Assembly: GCF_020536995.1 (NCBI RefSeq)
Contig: NC_068362.1
Location: 1,948,826 to 2,012,825 of the forward strand
DNA from: Dreissena polymorpha
Lineage: Eukaryota; Mollusca; Bivalvia; Myida; Dreissenidae
Direction of reading: 5' to 3'
Length of the DNA stretch: 64,000 nt
In this document: positions 22,601 to 32,157 of the stretch, piece after piece
Numbering within the stretch: position 1 is the stretch's first letter
Layout: each line of letters begins with the position of its first letter
Made by a program: the position numbers and the translations under genes
Notes under the pieces: generated by a model
Seen by the model: only the letters and a program-made list of their open reading frames with translations
Databases searched by the model: none
What the model was told of the DNA's origin: nothing

Positions 22601-24199
22601 GAATCCGGAGAACTGCCCCCTTATTTTAAAGGTGGCGGAGAGGTGCCCCCCCCCAGCAAATCGGTTGGGGCGGAGAACTGCCCCCCCCTGTCAGAATTTA
22701 GTAGGCGGATATCTGCCCCCCCCCCATCAAATCTGTAGGGGCGGAGAACTGCCCCCCCCCCCCCGGTGTCATATTAGTTACGTAGTGAAAACAATACTTA
22801 CGGGTAATTTTACGTTATCGGCGTACACATTTTATCCGGTAACAAATTAATTTAAGTACAAGTATATTGCCATTTATCGAACTGAATAACACAAATTGTC
22901 TAGAGGCATGTGATAATACTGTTTAAGGCCCTTGGTACGCATCTTCACCACTCACTATACATGAATGCCATGTAAAAGTCGTGTTTTAATAAGAGCGCGA
23001 AACATAGTCGAGATCCACACAGGAAACGCGTGCATGTTAATACTGGCCATGTGTCGCAACTATATATAGACGTGCAACTCAGTACTTATGGAGGAAAAGT
23101 TACATCGGAATTAATTTACATTATAAAGATAGTATTGACCCATGGAGAAAAAAAACGTAACTAAACGTATAAAAAAGTAAATTAATAGGCAAAGCAAAGG
23201 CAATAATTTAGCTGACTTGAAGAAAAAAGTAAAGTGAAGTCGAATTAATAATCAATTTATTTATGTTGTTTAGTTAATTCATGTGAAATACAAAATAACA
23301 TACATAAATACACACATTACATGCATACATACATTCACAGTTACAATCATACATACATACATTCAGACATACATTAAAAAATATATACATGCTTACATAA
23401 ACGTTCAAAACATACATTCATACATACATACAATCTGCAACAGTTAGCATTTTGAGCAGATCATGTCGACATGCCAAACAAACAAAATCGGTAACAGTTG
23501 CTTTAATTAGCAGCTAATTAGGCAGGCAGAGAACTTGTTACCGTTAACGATAAGCACCGCGATCTTTTAATTGGTAGACCGGACCGACCTTAATTGTTAA
23601 GAACTTGTTAGCTTTGAATAAAGCGGCATACGGGTTTATTATATTGAACCGTCCAAATCCGTAATTGGCGAAAACAAACAAATAAATTATTGTTTTCAGC
23701 TTGCATACGGATGGATTAAATTGCATGCTAATTGTTTGTTTTGATTACGGGGAAAATATCAAATAATTCAGCCGCGAAAACTTTTTATTAGCAAAAAGTG
23801 ATTTGTTTTTCTTTGTTAACATAGACGAAAATCACGTGATTATCAAGATGGCGACGTCCATGCCGAGGCAGGTATTTTTTTGCCGTTTTATAACTTTAAT
23901 ACTTGTACAACTTTATATTACTTTTGAAATTTCACTCAATTTCCAGACATAATAGCAAGAAAGTTACTGGCGTTATTGTCATTATAATACTCGTTTTATA
24001 TATAGCCGCGAAATTTCTTTAATTAGGGGGCACTTCTCCGGGTCATCAATTCTGACAGGGGGGCAGTTCTCCGCCCCTTATTAATCAGCAGGGGGGCAGT
24101 TCTCCGCCCTATAAAAAAAGAGTGAGGGGGCAGTTCTCCGCCCAGTGAAAAATCTTTGGGGGGGGGGGCAGTTCTCCGGGGGGCACTTCTCCTAGAGCC
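22601..24199. mobile_element. 1.6-kb inverted-repeat element with 10-bp target duplication
   Basis: Flanked by direct copies of GTTTATTCTG (22591-22600 and 24200-24209). The left part holds repeated GGCGGAGAACTGCCCCC motifs and the right part holds their reverse complements (GGGGGCAGTTCTCCGCC), so each end is a cluster of subterminal repeats. A ~10-bp duplication suggests a Mutator-like class, by inference. It sits directly before the acceptor of the SGNH exon at 24216. No transposase is seen. A small ATG-start segment at 23848-23871 lies inside. Confidence 0.75.
23848..23871 (+). other. Possible 8-codon first exon inside the inverted-repeat element
   Basis: ATCACGTGATT is followed closely by AAGATGGCGACG, a good Kozak context. 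It reads MATSMPRQ and stops at a donor-like GGCAG|GTATTT. Its phase (0) does not match the next recognised exon (24216, which needs phase 1), so it is only a suspicion. Confidence 0.2.
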
Positions 24200-24215
24200 G
24201 TTTATTCTGTTTCAG

Positions 24216-24335
24216 GTGAAGAACATGTCTGGTGCAGCAGCGATGTTCGTGTTCTTATTGCCGGGGATTCCAATGTCCATCGTTTGAAGTCTGCATGTCC
24301 TCCAAATGCAAGGATTGACTTTCTGCCCGTATCTG
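24216..24335 (+). CDS. SGNH-hydrolase-like gene, exon 1 of those recognised
   Basis: The exon reads EEHVWCSSDVRVLIAGDSN, then VHRLKSACPPNARIDF and LPVSG. The GDSN with preceding hydrophobic strand VLIA is block I of SGNH/GDSL hydrolases, where the Ser is the nucleophile. The acceptor is GTTTCAG and the donor G|GTGAAT. It starts and ends in phase 1. An upstream exon with the initiator is missing, and a transposon has landed in the tract just before this acceptor. Function unknown: such domains act as esterases or are catalytically dead and are also carried by some transposons. Confidence 0.75.
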
Positions 24336-24614
24336 GTGAATAATTTTTAACTGTTTATAGTTGAGTGTGAGACCCAACATGTTTCTGTGGCATGCTGCTT
24401 TATATTACCCCTTTTACTGTCTTAAATAGTCTATATAAATTGCCGCCATAATCTTTTGATGATTTTTGCGTTGGCATAATTATTTTAGCTACTGTCTTAT
24501 ACTGCAGTGGGGACGATTGAACTTTACCGGTACGCAACACTTAACATCAAACAGCGTACTCTAACCCTTAACACCTAACACATAACAACTTACGCAACAC
24601 CTTATTATCCTTTT

Positions 24615-24720
24615 ATCCTATATATTTCTTTAGTATCGGGGGCTACTGCCCCCAAACCCCCGCTTTGTCGATGGTTGTAAACAACTGCGTACCGGTAAAG
24701 TTCAATCTAGCCCTGCAGTG
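24615..24720. repeat. Short repeat shared with 5343-5460
   Basis: About 100 bp nearly identical to 5343-5460, including a small hairpin (GGGGGCTACTGCCCCC) and CGTACCGGTAAAGT. Confidence 0.7.
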
Positions 24721-24793
24721 TTTGTTGCTGCCTTTGGAAAAAAGGTTGCTAATTTTAATATTTATTTGAAGCTTTGTGTACCAAATAATTGTT

Positions 24794-25790
24794 TTTATGC
24801 CCCCGGTAGGGTGGCATATAGCAGTTGAACTGTCAGTCTGTCCGTCCGTCCGAACACTTTAATGGTCATAACTTTTTCAATATTTAACATAGCACCGTTA
24901 TATTTGGCATGCATGTGCATCTCATTGAGCTGCACATTTTGAGTGGTGAAAGGTGAAGGTCAAGGTCATCCTTCAAGGTCAAAGGTCTAATATATGGCAT
25001 ATGTCCATCCGTCCGAAAACTAACATTGGTCATAACTTTTTCACTATTGACGATAGCAATTTGATATTTGGCATGTATGTGTATCTCCTGAGGCTGAACA
25101 TTTTGAGTGGTGAAAGGTGAAGGTCAAATGTCTAATATATGGCGTCTGTCCGTCCATCCGAAAACTTTAACATTGGCCATAACTTGTTCACTATTGATGA
25201 TAGCAACTTGATATTTGGCATGCATGGGTATCTCCTGGAGCTGAACATTTTGAGTGATGAAAGGTGAAGGTCAAGGTCATTCTTCAAGGTCAAATGTCAA
25301 ATATTCCGTCCGTCCGAAAACTTTAACATTGGCCATAACTTTTTAAATATTGAAGATAGCAACTTGATTTTTTTTTTATGCATGTGTATCTCTTGGAGCT
25401 GAATATTTTGAGTGGTAAAAGGTGAAAATCAAGGTCATTCTTCAAGGTCAAATGTCAAATATTCCGTCCGTCTGAAAATTTTAACATTGGCCATAACTTT
25501 TTAAATATTGAAGATAGCAACTTGATATTTGGCATGCATGTATATCTCATGGAGCTGCACATTTTGAGTGATGAAAGGTCAAGGTCATCCTTCAAGGTCA
25601 AAGGTCAAAATTTGTAATATTGAAGATAGCAACTAGATATTTGGCATGCATGTGTATCTCATGGAGCTGCACATTTTTGAGTGGTAAAAGGTCAAGGTCA
25701 TCCTTCAAGGTCAAAGTTTGAATACATGTACATGGCTTCAAAGCGGTGCAATAGGGGGCATTGTGTTTCCAACAAACGCATCTCTTGTTT
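24794..25790 (+). repeat. Hairpin-ended AGGTCA repeat, expanded copy
   Basis: Starts TTATGCCCCCGGTAGGG and ends AACGCATCTCTTGTTT. The body is about six degenerate ~130-150-bp units, each with TAACTTTTTCACTATTG-like text, ATTTGGCATGCATGTG and TCAAGGTCATCCTTCAAGG. It lies in the intron between SGNH exons 1 and 2. Confidence 0.85.
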
Positions 25791-26152
25791 TTAAAGAAAT
25801 GCTTAAAACTCCACTGAATATTGCTTCAATACCCAAAAAGATATTTTACCCTAACAGTTTCATGGTATTTACATGTACACGTCATGTATATTATTACACT
25901 GATAAAACATGTATTATGGAATCAAGCAAAATACCCTTCCTGCTGTAACCAAAATGGGGAAAAAGATTGCAAATCCAGAAATTTGACGCAACATAGAACA
26001 AGTGAGATAAATATTAACAAAGATAAGCTTGCTTGTCTCGAACATAGCAATGATGACTATTTTTCATAATATTCAATAACAAATGACAACTCAAGAAAAA
26101 TTATTGCAAATGAAAACCAATTCCAAATGGAAGATCTTATTTTACTATGCAG

Positions 26153-26285
26153 GTGCAAAGTATGTGTCTGACCGGAAGGGCTTTAGAAAGCTGCTGCATC
26201 AAGAGCTGATGTCAGGTTGTTACGACATATTGTACCTGCATCTTGGCTCTAACGATGTTTGCTGCAAGGATAGCAATTTCTACCG
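26153..26285 (+). CDS. SGNH-hydrolase-like gene, exon 2
   Basis: 133 nt from acceptor ATGCAG to donor CG|GTATG. It reads GAKYVSDRKGFRKLLH, then QELMSGCYDILYLHLG and SNDVCCKDSNFYR. LHLGSND is block III of the SGNH fold (GxND, with the oxyanion-hole Asn). It starts in phase 1 and ends in phase 2, matching the exons at 24216 and 27493 exactly. Confidence 0.78.
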
Positions 26286-26689
26286 GTATGTTGAACAGTA
26301 ATTTTTCAGTTTTAGTTTTTATTTAACCTTTTTACCTTAGCTTTATTGCAGGGAACGCACTATGCTTATTGAGACACTCGAGTCTGTTCCTGGGAAGAAC
26401 CAGAACTTGGTGTTTATGGAGAAGATAATGAGAACCTCCTAACTCCCTATCACTAGGCGGACACCACATCCACTACACCATTATGCTTTTACATTGGCCT
26501 GTGTTATTGAATGTCCACACCAACCCCCTAACTAGAAACCCTGGATCCGCCACTGAACAGCTTAGCAGCATGAATAAAAATGAGCTTGATCAACTTAGTA
26601 TCACTTTCTTATTAGATTTTTTTGGATTGGCATTTTAATGAAATAAAATAAGTTAGTTTCTCAAATATTTTTGTAGTTGTTTGTAACTT

Positions 26690-27118
26690 TTTATGCCCCC
26701 GGTAGGGTTGCACATAGAAGTTGAACTGTCCGTCAGTCAGTATGTGTGTCAGTCTGTCCGTCCGTCGGGAAAAAAAACTTCAACGTTGGCCATAACTTTT
26801 GCATTATTAAAGATAGAAACTTGATATTTGGCATGCGTGTGTACCTCATGGAGCTGAACATTTTTAATTGGTGAAAGGTCATCCTTCAAGGTCAAATGTC
26901 AAATATATGGCGTCTGTCCGTCTGAAAACTTTAACATTGGCCATAACTTTTTCAATATTGAAGATAGCAACTTGATATTTGGTGTGCACGTGTATCTCAT
27001 GAAGCTGCACATTTTGAGTGGTGGAGGTTCAAGGTCATCCTTCAAGGTCAAAGGTAAAAAAATAAATACAAAGCGGCGCAATATGGGGCATTGTGTTTCT
27101 GACGAACACATCTCTATT
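26690..27118 (+). repeat. Hairpin-ended AGGTCA repeat, copy
   Basis: Same family as 24794-25790, with two internal units. It begins TTATGCCCCCGGTAGGG and ends ACACATCTCT. Confidence 0.85.
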
Positions 27119-27168
27119 TAATAATTGTTTGTGATGGGAAGATAATACAATGAGCAACTAATACCATT

Positions 27169-27480
27169 ACCTTATTATCCCTTGCCATAGGAGGATGGAT
27201 ATTGTTTTGGGGTTGTCTGTCCGTCTGTCTTTCCATCTGTCCGTCCAGCACTTTTGTGTCCAGAGCCATATCTTGGAAGTGCTTTGGCGGATTTCATTGA
27301 AACTTGGTATGAGTATATATATGGATAAGAGGATGCTGCAGGCCAAATGGCATCGTACACCATCTGTTAATAGCAGAGTTATGGCCCTTTGTTTCTTAAA
27401 AAATGCTTCTTTAGTGTCAAATATAACACTTTTTTGTCCAGAAGCATATTGGCAGGGTATATCAATTCAATGAATTTGCT
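27169..27480 (+). repeat. Hairpin-headed repeat, TTATCCC type
   Basis: Begins TTATCCCTTGCCATAGGAGG, then a GTCTGTCCGTCTGTC tract and AGCACTTTTGTGTCCAGAG. An inverted copy lies at 48520-48798. Confidence 0.8.
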
Positions 27481-27492
27481 TGTTATTTTTAG

Positions 27493-27724
27493 TTGTGTGA
27501 CTGAGATCCTTGATGTTGTATTCAGTGTGTGCACTGAAATACACGTGGTGCTTTGCGTGATTCTTCCACGTGATTTTGATGTGAGAATGTTTCCCCGATG
27601 GCCACTCTCAGGGGCACAGTTGAGGAACTACTGCCAGTGGATAAGGAGCGCAAACAGCATGCTGTGGGAACTGAGTCACCATGTGCCTTCTGTGAGATAC
27701 ATGGACTATGCAGCAACTAAACAG
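27493..27724 (+). CDS. SGNH-hydrolase-like gene, exon 3
   Basis: 232 nt; acceptor TTTTTAG, donor CAG|GTATAG. It reads CVTEILDVVFSVCTEIH, VVLCVILPRDFDVRMF, PRWPLSGAQLRNYCQ and on to MDYAATKQ. The VVLCVILPR strand and the following NxWxxS-like helix are the usual middle part of transposon-type SGNH domains. Phase 2 to 0. Two repeat insertions (26690-27118 and 27169-27480) fill the intron before it. Confidence 0.75.
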
Positions 27725-28298
27725 GTATAGGGAAAGATCTAGAGTGAAATAGGAAGTTTCTCAGCAACTGTTGCATGGAATTTCATCATCATGAAACTTA
27801 AAATAAATATATGCATCATTATACTGCGGTGGACCAATCCCAAATTCTGTTCAGACATCCTTCTTTGGTCAAGAGATATGCCTCCTTAATTGGTGAAAAT
27901 TGACTCATTGAGCAGTTTTGTTGCAATTACTGGTTTCTTAATAACTTTTACATGAAATATCATGAATTTTAAAATAGATGTATTACTTTGTGGTGGTACA
28001 CTTGCACGTTTTGTTGGTTTCAGCTCTAGAAGTAAAGCCCCATAATTAAAGATATCTGCCTGTGCTGTAATATGGAAGTTAATGAAATGTATTATCATTT
28101 TTTTAGAAGTTCTTGTATAAGTTTTGTCAGGATGATCATTTTGGTCAGTTCAGAGTTGTACACTCTAATTGATTGAAACTAAAATATTTTTTCATTCGTT
28201 GAGGGAAACCAGTTCATTTAATTTGCTGCTTTAATATCTTAGTTATGTTTAAAACAAATTAGTACGGTAACTATCAATAATCAAAATTTAATTTTAAG

Positions 28299-28508
28299 AA
28301 GTCCCTGTACTTGTCCCATAATGGACTACATCTGAGTGCTGAAGGGGCTAGGAGGTGTTTAGCATCCATACATGACGACCTGCCAAACCAGCTGTGTGTG
28401 GAGGCTGCTGTTCAAGATCCTACAGAATGGCCAGCTCTCTCAGCCACGGAAGTACCGGTTCAGGAGCATGACAGCACCATAGCACTCTTTTCGGATATTG
28501 TGCAGACT
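28299..28508 (+). CDS. SGNH-hydrolase-like gene, exon 4 with catalytic His block
   Basis: 210 nt, phase 0 to 0. It reads KSLYLSHNGLHLSAEGARR, then CLASIHDDLPNQLCVE, followed by a low-complexity linker to FSDIVQT. NGLHLS is block V, where the usual DGxHLS has N in place of D, so the Asp-His pair is altered while the His is kept. An alternative acceptor three bases later is possible. The donor is ACT|GTGAGT. Confidence 0.78.
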
Positions 28509-28744
28509 GTGAGTTTAGTGCTACAACAAAGTGGACTGCATTTATGAGCCATAAGCAAATGTGATTTATGCACAAAACTGCAATTCTGCGTCAGGCTAAA
28601 ACCTTAACATTGACTCTAAAATCAAAGCGCTTCCACCTACAAATATTCATAACAATTTGATTTTGCTGTAATGTTTATATTTTTTATTAAAATAAGCCGT
28701 TTAAAAAAAGTATAATACCTGTATTATGGTTAAATAAATTGTAG

Positions 28745-28831
28745 GGAGCTCAACCAGAGATTCAAGACAAGGTGGATGCAAGTGAAGTACCAGTTCCCAG
28801 GGACATTAAGCCTCAGACACATAAAATAACG
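28745..28831 (+). CDS. SGNH-2A gene, linker exon
   Basis: 87 nt (29 codons, phase 0 to 0) between TTGTAG and G|GTAACT. It reads GAQPEIQDKVDASEVP and VPRDIKPQTHKIT, a hydrophilic linker with no domain. Confidence 0.6.
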
Positions 28832-29304
28832 GTAACTTTTCTATGCATTTAATCGTACAGATATTTCATCATTCTTAATGAACATTTATAAAGTGATTGC
28901 AATCCAGTATTGATTGCTCATATGGCTTGTTACAGCCTATAAATTAATGTTATGTCTAGAGCCGTAAAGCTGGGCACCCTGTCATGTCTCTTTTTTAGCC
29001 TCGCCTTTTTGCCTCTGATCAGCACCATAATGCCCTTCATTATTGGTAGCTGTAAGGCAATAGTTGGACTGCAGGTCCTATACTTTTAAAGCAATGCCTT
29101 TAATCATCAAAGAGCATTGTTTGTCATTAAGTGGTAAACATAAAAAGTTCAACAGATGTCTTTGTGTGAAAGCCAGACCATAGAGTTGATGTCATAACCA
29201 TTCAGTTATATCAGAACATAACATTCTGTAATTGTATAAAAAATAAACTAGTTAGTTTATATAATTTTGTTTTCCATATTTTCACACACACAATTCATTC
29301 TCAG

Positions 29305-29364
29305 GTTGTCACAGCCAGAGCTAAGAGGTCTGCAACCAGAAATGTCAAAAGATATGGAAAGAAG
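29305..29364 (+). CDS. SGNH-2A gene, basic exon
   Basis: 60 nt (20 codons, phase 0 to 0) between TCTCAG and AAG|GTAAAA. It reads VVTARAKRSATRNVKRYGKK. The clustered Arg/Lys residues suggest nuclear targeting or nucleic-acid contact. Confidence 0.6.
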
Positions 29365-29764
29365 GTAAAAAATACTGTTAATTTCAGATAACCCTCACTG
29401 TTTCATTGTGGAAATGTCCTACTAATTCTTAAAACAAGTTTTTTTTTGTTGAAAAAAAACCCACAACCAAACCTATTTTGAAAGTAAAATATAAGTAAAA
29501 GACCATATTAGTGTTATTATTTTGAGGACATCTTTCCTTTCTGTTGTCTTCTGCATATTATTATATAATTGTTGTTATTTTTCAAAATAGTCAACTTTGG
29601 TGGATGAGGTTTTGCACTTATGCCATGCCTGTACATGCATGTGTAAATTGTTTCAGTTGGCAAAGAAATGCCACACAAGGTATATAAAGCTTGATTGGTG
29701 CATTTGTTATTGTTGAAATTTTTGTTTGCATGTACATGCATGTGTTAATTGTTTCAGTTAACAA

Positions 29765-29957
29765 AGAAATGCCACAATGTTTAATGTGCTTCATCCTATA
29801 ACTTTGAAACTTTATATGTAGCTGCACCTTGATGAGTTATACATGCCACACCCTTTTTTGTGTCACTAGGTCAAAGGTCAAGATCACTGTGAACTCTTAA
29901 AAAAAAGAAACTGCACCTGCAGCCGAGCGTTGGCACCTGCTATGCGGTGCTCTTGTT
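29765..29957 (+). repeat. Hairpin-ended AGGTCA repeat, truncated copy
   Basis: 3' part of the 30619-30871 type, with AGGTCAAAGGTCAAGATCA and the end GCGGTGCTCTTGTTTTT. A ~95-bp tandem duplication lies just upstream (29630-29780). Confidence 0.7.
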
Positions 29958-30184
29958 TTTATTCATCATCATGTTACTGGTAGTGAAATATGTGTGAAAT
30001 AAATAGCCATAAAATACCGATAGGGAAAGCACAGTAAATAAATGCAGATTTATACATGTTATCAAGGAATAGGAAGCTTGTTTGGTGCATTTTGTTTTGT
30101 TGTTTTTGCTTTCGTTGAAAAAAATCTATTTGTTAACATTTACATGTATTATATCCTTGAAGTCATTAATTTCTGGCACATCTT

Positions 30185-30478
30185 TTTATGCCGCCGAAGG
30201 AGGGCATATAGTCTGTCTGTCACACTTTACGTTTAGGTTTCGAAAAATGCTCATAACTTCTATGTCGCTTCAGATAGCAACTTCATATTTGGCATGCATG
30301 TGTATATTGACAAAGCCTTTCCATGCGCACACAAATTTTGACCCCTGTGACCTTGACCTTGAACTTAGGGTCTGCGTTTAGGTTTCGAAATCTGTGTTTA
30401 AGTTTCGAAAAAAGCTCATAACTTCTATCAAGCGTTTATAGGGGGCATAAGTCATCCTATGGTGACAGCTGTTGTTTA
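30185..30478 (+). repeat. Hairpin-headed repeat, TTATGCCGCC type
   Basis: Begins TTATGCCGCCGAAGGAGGGC, carries ATTTGGCATGCATGTG and TGACCTTGACCTTGAAC, and ends near GGTGACAGCTGTTGTT. Confidence 0.75.
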
Positions 30479-30618
30479 CCTATATATACATAAATGTAAT
30501 GCATTCTTAAGTAGTTTCATAAAAATCACCTTTCTTAATGGAATTACATACAACATAAACATATGCCAACATAAGGCACTCATTGTTGCTTTATTTTTAG
30601 ACACCCCAACAATATTTA

Positions 30619-30871
30619 TTAGCGAGGCTGTTTTCGGAGAAAACCCGAGGTATTGTCATAGCCTGCTCGTCGTCCACCGGCGTCGTGCTAAAACCTTATC
30701 ATTGGCTCTAAAATCAAAGTGCTTCCACCTTCAACTTTGAAACTTCATATGTATATGCACCTTGATGAGTTCTACACACCACACCCATTTTGGGTCACTA
30801 GGTCAAAGATCAAGATCACTCTGACAAGCTTTTGCAGCCGAGCATGGCACCCGTTATGCGGTGCTCTTGTT
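30619..30871 (+). repeat. Hairpin-ended AGGTCA repeat
   Basis: Both ends are hairpins (CGAGGCTGTTTTCGGAGAAA... and GCACCCGTTATGCGGTGC, then TCTTGTT). The body contains AGGTCAAAGATCAAGATCA. Inverted copy at 11613-11912. Confidence 0.8.
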
Positions 30872-31742
30872 TTATATTAAAACTTGCTGCATGAATGCTA
30901 TTACTGCAGTAACTCTCTTGTTAGTTTCATGTCAAATAGGTTTAATCGTTTTGTTAGTTTTATATTGACGGTCATTGGAATTAGTGGTCGTCCAATATTG
31001 TCCGGGACAACAAAAATATAGTTCAGACATAGTTTCCCTTTTTTACTGGATGGCAATTTTTAGCCTGAATGAATATTAATTTTACATGATTATGCATTCA
31101 CAGACACTGCATTAATGATCCTGTTTTTTCGTCATGCATTAAAGGTCATGCTGCAGTGGATTTGTTTACCTTGACATTACTGAAGATGTGGCTGTTTTCC
31201 TGCCTGCATACAAGTTGAATGGCTTATGCTTGGTACTAATTTTATGACGATATGCTCCATACTTTTTAACACTTTCCATCTTGACAATTTACATAAATAT
31301 TTCTTTCATAGGTATTTTCATTACTTTGATTTTAATATAAATCAGCAGAATGTGTGTTTGATTCATCTGTGTCCTATTTGTATGTATCATAATATAGTAA
31401 TTGGTTCAAGCATGAAAGACAATGATTGCCCTGTTTATATGACAATATATTTGTAGCATGCCAATTGATCTGATAGCATGGCACAATGCTATAAACAAAT
31501 TTTATGTTTTCATTAAAAAGAATGAATTTAATGAAAGGGATGTATTCACATTATTTCAAATCATCTTCAAAGGTATACGCTTTTCAAATTATATAACCGG
31601 TAGTAATTTGTAAATATATATAATGAAAAAAAAATCCAAAAAAATCTGATAATGGTGGAACCTGTAGGGGACATACATTGCTTGGCAATAGTCTTGTTTG
31701 TCTAGTAAGTATTGTATTAAAGGAAGGGTTATTCTATTATAG

Positions 31743-31955
31743 GAAGATGAAATCAACGTGCCATCCAACATCCATTGCCACCGAGACACTGAAGAGACGC
31801 CCCAACAAGATGACAACGCCGCAAATGAAGATAAAGTCAATGTGCCATCCCACTTCTTTTTCCAACGAGACACTGACGAGACGCCCCAACAAGATGTAGA
31901 CACTTCACAGCTTCTTCTTATTCTTTCAAATGACGTTGAACTTAACCCTGGACCG
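31743..31955 (+). CDS. SGNH-2A gene, acidic duplicated exon ending in a 2A peptide
   Basis: 213 nt (71 codons, phase 0). Two in-frame 28-codon units (EDEINVPS...TEETPQQDDNAAN and EDKVNVPS...TDETPQQDVDTSQ) precede LLLILSNDVELNPGP. DVExNPGP is the 2A ribosome-skipping consensus, in which the bond before the final Pro is not formed and translation continues. The Pro codon is the last of the exon and a donor (GTGAGA) follows at once. Without splicing, the frame runs 17 codons more to a stop. 2A-like peptides are known from picornaviruses, from non-LTR elements and from some marine invertebrate genes. LINE ancestry of this exon cannot be excluded. Confidence 0.72.
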
Positions 31956-32040
31956 GTGAGATATTCCTGCCTTATAATAAACAATATTAGTGGGCAAGTT
32001 CCTTAATCAGAGGAATTTTAACCTTGTTAATGTTCTATAA

Positions 32041-32117
<77 letters not shown>
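32041..32117. repeat. (AT)n microsatellite
   Basis: About 75 bp of pure AT dinucleotide between the 2A exon and the KDZ frame. It is palindromic and likely to be length-variable. Confidence 0.97.
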
Positions 32118-32123
<6 letters not shown>

Positions 32124-32157
32124 GTGGTTAGGGTAATTTGAGGAAGGTGCTAGTTTG

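Noticed and set aside
23848-23871. MATSMPRQ as the true first exon of the SGNH gene
   Set aside because: It ends in phase 0 while the exon at 24216 needs phase 1; kept only as a low-interest observation.
26352-26441. An extra exon of the SGNH gene starting after TTATTGCAG
   Set aside because: The exon at 26153-26285 (phase 2) joins directly and in frame to 27493-27724. The extra segment has no donor of the right phase and hits a stop.
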